Assembly (NCBI RefSeq): GCF_002736105.1
Contig: NZ_CP024123.1
Location: 2,410,001 to 2,474,000 of the forward strand
Reading direction: 5' to 3'
DNA length: 64,000 nt
DNA from: Solibacillus sp. R5-41
GTDB taxonomy: Bacteria; Bacillota; Bacilli; Bacillales_A; Planococcaceae
In this document: piece after piece, positions 58,130 through 64,000 of the stretch
How positions within the stretch are numbered: position 1 is the stretch's first letter
Layout of the letters: each line of letters begins with the position of its first letter
Translations under genes and position numbers: made by a program
The notes under the pieces: generated by a model
The model's input: only the letters and a program-made list of their open reading frames with translations
Databases searched by the model: none
Told to the model about the DNA's origin: nothing

Positions 58130-59492
58130 AGTCAACAACCTCTGGCGGATCTATTGGGAAATTGAATGCGGATTGCTGTCGCTCCAAATCTTCTTTTAGC
58201 TGTTGTTTTAATTTAATCACCTCTTCTGAAACATCCTCTACAAATGGAAGGAGCGAAAGAAGCGTTTCATTACTTACTAATCCAATTAGAGAAACAATAT
58301 CTTGAATTGTAAGATCATTTACAGGTAGGTTACGGATCATCGTAATAAGAACTCCAGCTATTTCAACCGCTTTTGCTTTCACCTTTAGGATGTTGGCAAA
58401 CAGCTTCAAGCGCTTTCGTAATCCTTGGATGTAGAAGCGCTCCTTGATGACAGCCAACTGCTCTAAGCCAAATAACTTGTACTTCATTGCCACGCCAGAC
58501 GAATTAGATGCAAAGTTTTCGTCTGTCAGATTAGGAACCATGGAAAACTCATGAATATCAGACTTGATAGAATCCTTGAGTATTTCTACTTCAGCTTCAT
58601 TAAGTTGCTTAACAAGCCAATCAGCATCTGCACCAGCTTCAGGCAACTCTAAAATCCTATGTTTCTTTATCATCGTTGCCGTTTTAGATACCTCGTCCTC
58701 ATCATCACCAAAAGAAACACCTACCACTTTTAACAGTGCATCTACCAGCTGTTCCTTGTCATTCACACGGTCAGATTGGAGCAAATTATAAGCATCGATT
58801 AAACTGATTTGCTGTTCAAAGTCGCCCTGCTCTTCCTCATTGTTCAGAAATTCCGTAATAGGAACAGCTCCCCAATAATGTGGGACTTCTTTAACTAACG
58901 TGAAGTCTTTTGAATCTACCTTTTCAATAAAGAATTCAACTACATTTGTATCTGAATAGACAAAGACTTTGAAGCCAATCACTTCATTGTCGATATTACG
59001 CTTTTCATAATAATGAACACCAAACATCGGCTTATATTCAACCGTATCGTCGACCACAAGGAAAATCTGCCGTGGATCAATGACAGATACTTTTGAGATT
59101 GGCTCTTCATCGCTTGACATGAAATAAAGCTCTAATCCTCGTCCAAATACAGATAAATCTTTAGAGAGCTCCGAGTCATGTGAAACAATATCAATCGCTT
59201 TATATGCCTCTGTAATAGCTTCAATCTGTTCGCCCTCGTATTTGACGGGTTTGCCAAATACGTAACCAGTAGCGATATCGGTAATGTATTTTGCATGGTT
59301 TGCTACCAGCTTGTTATTTGGCAGCCCCTTGTCCTCATCTGACGGACGGTCAAGGATAGCATGTATACCTTGGTAGTAATCGTCCAGTTTGTTTAGGCGG
59401 ATAATGCCTTCCTGGTGCTCCTTAATGCAGCTAGCTATCAGTTCAACTGGAATGCCGTTCTCTATTAAATCCCTGTCACGAATAACCGCCAT
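58113..59492 (-). CDS. Phage portal protein (SPP1 gp6 family)
   Basis: The 459-residue product shows the SPP1 gp6 layout: LDDYYQGIHAILDRPSDEDKGLPNNKLVANHAKYITDIATGYVFGKPVKY, VIDPRQIFLVVDDTVEYKPMFGV, EFSMVPNLTDENFASNSSGVAMKYKLFGLEQLA. It forms the dodecameric channel for packaging. It overlaps the minor head gene and lies 4 bases from the terminase. Confidence 0.96.
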   Translation of the reverse strand: MAVIRDRDLIENGIPVELIASCIKEHQEGIIRLNKLDDYYQGIHAILDRPSDEDKGLPNNKLVANHAKYITDIATGYVFGKPVKYEGEQIEAITEAYKAIDIVSHDSELSKDLSVFGRGLELYFMSSDEEPISKVSVIDPRQIFLVVDDTVEYKPMFGVHYYEKRNIDNEVIGFKVFVYSDTNVVEFFIEKVDSKDFTLVKEVPHYWGAVPITEFLNNEEEQGDFEQQISLIDAYNLLQSDRVNDKEQLVDALLKVVGVSFGDDEDEVSKTATMIKKHRILELPEAGADADWLVKQLNEAEVEILKDSIKSDIHEFSMVPNLTDENFASNSSGVAMKYKLFGLEQLAVIKERFYIQGLRKRLKLFANILKVKAKAVEIAGVLITMIRNLPVNDLTIQDIVSLIGLVSNETLLSLLPFVEDVSEEVIKLKQQLKEDLERQQSAFNFPIDPPEVVDYEDEG

Positions 59493-59496
59493 ATTC

Positions 59497-60831
59497 TCAC
59501 CTCAATCCTAATCTTGATTTGTTGCTTACTTTCAGCTTCGTATTTGTTTTCATATCCTCTTCAAATGCATACCGTGTAGCGTCAATCGTATGATTATCCT
59601 TATCCTCTAAGCGAGGCAATGGATTGCCGTCTCTATCCGTTTGATAATCGATATTTTCAAACTCTTTAGCAATATTCGGCGTGCGTAATGGATCAATGCA
59701 AATGAAATCTAAATCGTCTAGCCATTCCTCGCCGTACTCCACGCTATCAGGTCCTTTTTTAACTGTGTAAAGCCTTTTAATACCTAGTTCGTTTTTTAAT
59801 TCTGCGTTAGATTTTGGCTCTGCACTCTCTGCTGCAATACGGTCATTTTCATAGCCTTTTGCATGTAATTTATTAGAAAGTTCACGGTTACTAATTTTCA
59901 CGCCATACACTTCATCGATAGCATAGATACCGTTCTTTTTCTTGTCATAATGCCATCGGACAAAAGCAAGAGGGTCTGTTGCATAACCATAGTCGATGCC
60001 ATTACGGATATTGTCGAAGGACTTAGCCATTTCATCAGTGATGCTACCGGCTTTCACTTGTAAATTATCAAACGGTACAACACCCGAGCCAATCGCTTCA
60101 CCCATGTACTCCCACCGATATTTCAAAGGCTTATTTCGCTTTACATTTTCAGCCTCTTCAATGAATTTCTTCGATAAATGCGGATTTCCTAAATAAGTCG
60201 AATGATGAACATACGTATTAGCATCAATAAATGAACCCTCATACTTTTTATTCACCCACGACTGCTTTCGTTTCGGTGGATTGTAAGAATAATAAAAAGA
60301 GTAGTCGAAAGGGTACGCCTGCTGTCTTTCAGCTTGCGAGAATATCTTCCCTTCCAACTCCTCTCGTAGAATAGAGTTTTCAATTGTCGTTACATCATCT
60401 TCTGACTTAAATTCAGCTAATTCCTCGAACCATACAATAGCAAGCGGGAAATCAGCGTCTTTAATCGATTTGATTTTCTCGGGATCATCGGCACCAGCAA
60501 AGTAAATTTTATTACCTCGACCTAGGTATGTGATTTCTAACTTAGAATCGACGAAACGAAAATCATCACGGACCCCCATAATATTGGCGGCCGCTTTAAA
60601 GTTGGCATAAACGGATTTAAGAATGGTATTTTGTACCTTACGAATACCTAATGCCGAAACTGGATATTCCATGATGTCTAATAGAATCCGCATTGGTATA
60701 TGAAACGACTTGCCCGAACCACGCCCACCTTTTAATACATAGCGTAGATGTTCTTTTGCTCTAGAAGCTCTCCAAAATGGTTTAAATTGTTCTGTGAGTA
60801 TACTCTTTATACTTACATGTCGTTCACCCAT
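59497..60831 (-). CDS. Phage terminase large subunit (PBSX family)
   Basis: The 444-residue product has an N-terminal ATPase with Walker A GGRGSGKSF and Walker B segment LAIVWFEELAEF. A C-terminal RNase-H-like nuclease has GIDYGYATDPLAFVRWHYD, IAAESAEPKSNAEL and DNHTIDATRYAFE. It cuts and pumps DNA into the head. Its start touches the terS stop (TAATG). Confidence 0.97.
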   Translation of the reverse strand: MGERHVSIKSILTEQFKPFWRASRAKEHLRYVLKGGRGSGKSFHIPMRILLDIMEYPVSALGIRKVQNTILKSVYANFKAAANIMGVRDDFRFVDSKLEITYLGRGNKIYFAGADDPEKIKSIKDADFPLAIVWFEELAEFKSEDDVTTIENSILREELEGKIFSQAERQQAYPFDYSFYYSYNPPKRKQSWVNKKYEGSFIDANTYVHHSTYLGNPHLSKKFIEEAENVKRNKPLKYRWEYMGEAIGSGVVPFDNLQVKAGSITDEMAKSFDNIRNGIDYGYATDPLAFVRWHYDKKKNGIYAIDEVYGVKISNRELSNKLHAKGYENDRIAAESAEPKSNAELKNELGIKRLYTVKKGPDSVEYGEEWLDDLDFICIDPLRTPNIAKEFENIDYQTDRDGNPLPRLEDKDNHTIDATRYAFEEDMKTNTKLKVSNKSRLGLR

Positions 60832-61607
60832 TACACATCATCCACAATCACCACTCGAACTGATTTATCACGACCTTTATCAAGGTTAGTGATTTCTACT
60901 TTCGTCTTATCAATATTCAACTGCATCTGCTCCAGCTTCAAGCGACGTTCATCCTCTGCATCAACCATCTCAATAAACTGACGAATAGAAGAACGCAACT
61001 CCCCAATAGCTCGTGATTGAGCTGTGAGTAGTTGCGCCTGTCGTTCCCAAGAAAACTGGAAGTTGTATTCTACTTCATCCAATGTTCGTTCATATTTTGT
61101 TCCGGTATCGCCATCATCATTTGTTGTTTCAACTTCTGAATAGCCATACTTTTCTTTCTTGATTTCCTTAATCATTTCTTCTTTCGATTCAACATGCATT
61201 ATCCGTTGAGCACGAATAATAGCAGCGTATTGTATTTGGATTTGGTCCCAAATTAAATCTGCTGGGGAACGCTCATTCATCGCTTCCATGATTTCTAATG
61301 TTTCTTCGGGTAGGAATTTAGCAAAGAAACCATGTGTAGTAGCGTTCTGATTTTGCTTAGGTGCACCATGACCCTTAGCGTTGTTATTGCCAACAGGTGC
61401 ACCTTTCGCTCGTTTAGTAACGTTACCATTGGATTTAGTAACGTTACCATTCAACTTCCCATCCCAACCATCTTGATTCTTCCACTTACGAATTTGGGAA
61501 TCGGATAGATCTAGTTGTTCTGCAATATCTTTCAGGAGCATTTGCCCCTTGCTTTCAAGCCACATTTGAAACGCTTCATCACGCTTTGGATTTCTCGGTC
61601 TAGCCAT
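60831..61607 (-). CDS. Phage terminase small subunit (PBSX-like)
   Basis: The 258-residue product has an N-terminal helix-turn-helix (LLKDIAEQLDLSDSQIRKWKNQDGWDGKL) that binds the packaging site. A flexible glycine/asparagine-rich linker (KGAPVGNNNAKGHGAPKQNQ) and a coiled oligomerisation part follow. It is the first gene of the packaging/head operon. A duplicated GNVTKSNGNVTK segment lies in the linker. Confidence 0.93.
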   Translation of the reverse strand: MARPRNPKRDEAFQMWLESKGQMLLKDIAEQLDLSDSQIRKWKNQDGWDGKLNGNVTKSNGNVTKRAKGAPVGNNNAKGHGAPKQNQNATTHGFFAKFLPEETLEIMEAMNERSPADLIWDQIQIQYAAIIRAQRIMHVESKEEMIKEIKKEKYGYSEVETTNDDGDTGTKYERTLDEVEYNFQFSWERQAQLLTAQSRAIGELRSSIRQFIEMVDAEDERRLKLEQMQLNIDKTKVEITNLDKGRDKSVRVVIVDDV

Positions 61608-61682
61608 ATCTCATAACCACCACCTCCAACATTTGTTTGTTTTGTAATCACCCGGTATGCTAGTTGCTTATTTTAGTCAAAA

Positions 61683-61712
61683 GAAAAAGCACCTCCGAAG
61701 AGATGCTCTGAT
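61683..61712 (-). terminator. Terminator after the two-gene membrane/soluble unit
   Basis: AGCATCTC-TTCG-GAGGTGCT, with a TTCG tetraloop, is followed on the minus strand by TTTTTCTTTT. It isolates the 61722-63087 pair from the terminase operon. Confidence 0.85.
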
Positions 61713-61721
61713 AGTTTAACT

Positions 61722-62171
61722 CTATCCCTTTTCCTGTATGCTTTTAACAACTGTTAAAAATATCTTTACAACACTATTTATTAGTAACAACGAAAAAGTC
61801 AACAAGAATATCCACAAATAAAATAACCACTCTAAATATTCTTGGATCTGCCCTATTGTATTTGTAAATAACAATACCAAAGATATTATTGAAATAAGAA
61901 GTAAAAATCTGATAGTGACTATTAATAACCTCATTAGTTTTTGATCGGTCTTCAATTCCTTCAACTTCTTAAAAAATTCGTTTTCCGAAAGTGAAGGTAT
62001 CATTGATACTGAAGCCACTAAAAAACCTATACCTATTGAATTTAATGTGATGGTTCCTAATAGGACATTATCAAAATTCCCTATATCCTTTAATGTTATT
62101 TCGAGAAAGTATAGGGAAACAACAACTGCTAAAGAAATTATAGTGAAAAATACTTTTTCTAAAATCCCCAA
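61722..62171 (-). CDS. Four-helix membrane protein, prophage accessory
   Basis: The 149-residue product has four hydrophobic helices (VFFTIISLAVVVSLYFLEI, VLLGTITLNSIGIGFLVASVSM, LLIVTIRFLLLISIISLVLLF, WLFYLWIFLLTFSLLLINSVVKIFL) with a charged loop FFKKLKELKTDQ. It follows the 298-residue gene after about 20 bases and ends at a strong terminator. I cannot name a family. Its pairing with a soluble protein recalls membrane-effector defence pairs such as Kiwa, but no homology is claimed. Confidence 0.65.
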   Translation of the reverse strand: MGILEKVFFTIISLAVVVSLYFLEITLKDIGNFDNVLLGTITLNSIGIGFLVASVSMIPSLSENEFFKKLKELKTDQKLMRLLIVTIRFLLLISIISLVLLFTNTIGQIQEYLEWLFYLWIFLLTFSLLLINSVVKIFLTVVKSIQEKG

Positions 62172-62190
62172 CAGTTATCACCTCCTCTGC

Positions 62191-63087
62191 TTATTTTGAT
62201 CTAACAAACATATTATCAAACAACTTTTTCTTTTCGCGGTAGGCTTCTTCAATTTTCTGCTTGACTAGAACAAAAGTTAGTTTTTTCCCTCTTGGAATAT
62301 TAATTACCTTTAAGGACTCAATTTTTCCATTAATGAGATCTAGTGTGTCAGTATTCTCTGATACATTTCCTTTAACTTTAAGAACGGACACTTCTTCATT
62401 TATAAAAGGTAAGAGTGCTTTTACTTTTTTTACAGCCATCTCTCTGTTAATAAAGCTTCCCTTTTCCGGTGTAATTATTACTTTCATTCTTCCAGCCTCT
62501 AATTTTGAACCTAAATCTAAATCCGCATTTATACTTCTACCTGATGCAAGCTTACTCCATCTTTGCGGTGCCGCAATACTATATTCTATTTCTCTAATTC
62601 CTGGAATTTTTTCTAATTTATCAATAACAGCATCATCCACGATTACTTCTAAGTCTAAATCTTCATCATCTGTAATCTGCTTAAAAAAACTAGTCACCTG
62701 TGCATAGCTAAGCGCATTTGTTCTATGGCTTGATACAATACCGTTAAATGGATCGTATAAAATTATTGTGTCCTTTATCGGTCCTTCGTCATCTGCTTCA
62801 CCATATGTTGCTCTTGCCCCATCTATCTTACCAACATATGCTTCCGAATAGGTATCTATTTTTTCAATGTGACCTATCAAAAAGTAATGCGAGTTCGGAG
62901 TAGTATCGACAAGTACTTTTTTTATCTCTCTCAATCTGACAAAATATCCGTTGATTGATTTGTTTCTTAGAACTTCAGGACTTTGCCTCAATTCTGATTC
63001 AATTTCAACTAGACAGTCCAATAACGAGTTACTGTTCACTCCCTGTTGTAACTTGTAATAATCAAACCTGATGTCTCTTTTTACCAT
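62191..63087 (-). CDS. Soluble protein of unknown function (DUF6731-like layout), prophage accessory
   Basis: The 298-residue product starts VKRDIRFDYYKLQQGVNSNSLLDCLVEI. Its middle section reads GHIEKIDTYSEAYVGKIDGARATYGEADDEGPIKDTIILYDPFNGIVSSHRTNALSYAQVTSFFKQI, and the C-terminal half is alpha/beta. The layout resembles phage-associated DUF6731 proteins, but I am not certain. It has its own promoter (63128-63156) and is followed by a four-helix membrane protein. A defence or exclusion role is possible from position. Confidence 0.6.
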   Translation of the reverse strand: MVKRDIRFDYYKLQQGVNSNSLLDCLVEIESELRQSPEVLRNKSINGYFVRLREIKKVLVDTTPNSHYFLIGHIEKIDTYSEAYVGKIDGARATYGEADDEGPIKDTIILYDPFNGIVSSHRTNALSYAQVTSFFKQITDDEDLDLEVIVDDAVIDKLEKIPGIREIEYSIAAPQRWSKLASGRSINADLDLGSKLEAGRMKVIITPEKGSFINREMAVKKVKALLPFINEEVSVLKVKGNVSENTDTLDLINGKIESLKVINIPRGKKLTFVLVKQKIEEAYREKKKLFDNMFVRSK

Positions 63088-63127
63088 CTTTCATATCCCC
63101 TTTTTAACTATATGAATTATCGGTATA

Positions 63128-63156
63128 ATCATACAGCATTTGGATATTACAGTAAA
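63128..63156 (-). promoter_or_regulatory. Promoter of the accessory two-gene unit
   Basis: On the minus strand TTTACT (63151-63156) and TATGAT (63128-63133) are separated by 17 bases and lie 40 bases before the ATG at 63087. This supports independent expression in the lysogen. Confidence 0.6.
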
Positions 63157-63228
63157 CTAATAGTCCTAAAAAGAACATTTGTTCCAATTATATTATCTTA
63201 TACCCGCGACAAAATCAAACAAAATCTA

Positions 63229-63402
63229 CCGCACACTTTAAAGGGGATTAAAGAGAATGCGGTAGTTATAAAAAGATCACAATATCATCTTAATACGTTC
63301 ATATTGCCCTTGTGAATGTCCCTCGATCGCCCTATTCCATTTCTACCGATTTTATTTCCACTCATATATACAGACTTCGTACGTCAATCGTACGTCTTTT
63401 AT
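63229..63402. other. Divergent intergenic region with two hairpins
   Basis: CTACCGCA...TGCGGTAG (63229-63268) is an inverted repeat with a T-rich minus-strand tail. CGTACG-tcaat-CGTACG with TCTTTTAT (63378-63400) looks like a plus-strand terminator. No gene is seen between the divergent units at 63087 and 63483. Confidence 0.5.
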
Positions 63403-63482
63403 AAAATAAAAAAGGGTTTATGTAAATTTATGTCGAATATGAAATAATTGTAAGTAAAATAACCGTTTAGGAGGAGATTCTA

Positions 63483-64000
63483 TTGTACTATCCACTATTA
63501 AAAAATAATAATAATGAAATGAAGGCATTAAGAAATCTTAAAGAAGATAGCCGTTCTAAATTAATTCCAATTATTGAATCGAAAAGGATTAAACCCGAGA
63601 ACATTAACAATTGGGAATCAACATTCAATACTTTAGGGAGTTATTTAGGTGAAAGATTAGAAAACATCAAATTTATCTATGACTTTAACACTACCTTAGA
63701 TGATCTAGGTTCTGATGAAGAATTCCTTAATACTAAAAACCAAAATCTTGTGACTTTTTGTATAGAAAAAATGGAAGACAAAAATCTAGATTTTATTCCA
63801 TGTTTCCAACATGATTCACCTAGCTGGATTATCAAAACTATTTTCGAACATGATTTTAAGGAAATTGCTATAAGGGTCAGATGTCATGATTTTAAGGAAC
63901 CATTAGATGAATTAGTTATGCAGAACTTATTGAAAATTATTAATACCTCTGAAGTTAGTGCCAAATTCACTATCATCTTAGATTTTTACAATCTACCAGC
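63483..64000 (+). CDS. Beta/sce7725-like protein, partial (cut by window end)
   Basis: The TTG start has an AGGAGG site 8 bases upstream. The 172 visible codons begin MYYPLLKNNNNEMKALRNL and continue SKLIPIIESKRIKPENINNWE, then YDFNTTLDDLGSDEEF and FCIEKMEDKNLDFIPCFQHDSPSW. The opening (tyrosine-rich start, alignment of LKE and IIPIIE) resembles the phage Beta protein/sce7725 family, often found with an sce7726 partner in mobile regions. Function of that family is not established. The 3' end and any partner lie outside the window. Confidence 0.65.
   Translation, partial: MYYPLLKNNNNEMKALRNLKEDSRSKLIPIIESKRIKPENINNWESTFNTLGSYLGERLENIKFIYDFNTTLDDLGSDEEFLNTKNQNLVTFCIEKMEDKNLDFIPCFQHDSPSWIIKTIFEHDFKEIAIRVRCHDFKEPLDELVMQNLLKIINTSEVSAKFTIILDFYNLP

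Larger units (their letters stand above)
41319..64000. mobile_element. Siphovirus prophage, late gene region (right part outside the window)
   Basis: From terS at 61.6 kb down to the endolysin at 41.3 kb the genes follow the canonical siphovirus order on one strand: terminase, portal, head, connectors, tail, baseplate, fibre, holin, lysin. The SPP1-type portal and minor head protein, PBSX-like terminase and scaffold/decoration/E-type capsid indicate an SPP1/PBSX-like headful packager. Integrase, repressor and replication genes are not in the window, so the right boundary is not seen. The left attachment site probably lies near 41.2-41.3 kb or beyond the 40656-41240 gene. Confidence 0.9.

Noticed and set aside
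61722-63087. Kiwa defence system (KwaA/KwaB)
   Set aside because: Only the four-helix plus soluble-protein design is similar; no DUF4868 motif could be recognised by eye, so it is kept as an analogy only.

Overview
The window is low-GC Firmicutes DNA, most likely Bacillales of the Planococcaceae type (Lysinibacillus, Solibacillus or Sporosarcina-like). The support is strong AGGAGG ribosome binding sites, frequent TTG and GTG starts, an FMN-riboswitch riboflavin operon, ECF sigma factors with DUF4179 or zinc-finger anti-sigma partners, secreted copper-amine-oxidase-N (stalk) proteins, an Excalibur-tailed MBL hydrolase and an SPP1/PBSX-type prophage. No species can be named from the sequence alone.

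0-19 kb is mostly chromosomal. It holds an ECF sigma/anti-sigma/membrane-protein operon, then a riboflavin operon (ribE, ribB, ribH) on the minus strand. That operon is preceded by two nearly identical FMN riboswitches in tandem, each with its own terminator. It lacks ribD and the GTP cyclohydrolase II half of ribBA, and copies of a dispersed hairpin repeat sit at both places where coding sequence is missing. Next come small membrane and DUF2935 proteins, a divergent LysE exporter and XRE-cupin regulator, a frameshifted DUF4440 gene, a second ECF sigma/DUF4179 pair, phage-type amidase and DnaD-like genes, a three-gene signalling cluster (HPt-REC-GGDEF-REC, a lone REC, and a hybrid histidine kinase) and thyA.

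19-41 kb is a patchwork. Its most unusual locus is at 19.8-22.3 kb: an HD-GYP gene overlaps a 22-residue peptide gene whose product ends in a CWWCWW core. A hairpin terminator separates the peptide from a membrane M50 metalloprotease with a PqqD-like N-terminal domain. This looks like a small, possibly new peptide-maturation (RiPP or signalling peptide) system. The rest of the region includes two copies of a two-gene cassette with paired LexA-like boxes, a polysaccharide deacetylase, a GDPD flanked by direct repeats that carry integrase-like tails, secreted stalk/MBL/F5-8C proteins, several small orphan genes, and decayed pieces of older phages.

41.3 kb to the right end is a siphovirus prophage transcribed leftward. 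Reading from the right it runs small and large terminase, portal, minor head protein, scaffold, decoration protein, major capsid, connectors, tail terminator, tail tube, a lipoprotein moron, tail chaperones with a -1 slippery T TTT TTC, tape measure, distal tail/baseplate, fibre, holins and an M15 endolysin. To the right of terS lies an independently transcribed two-gene unit (four-TM protein plus soluble protein) and a divergent beta/sce7725-like gene cut off by the window end. Both are candidate defence or lysogenic-conversion genes. The early and lysogeny modules are not in the window.
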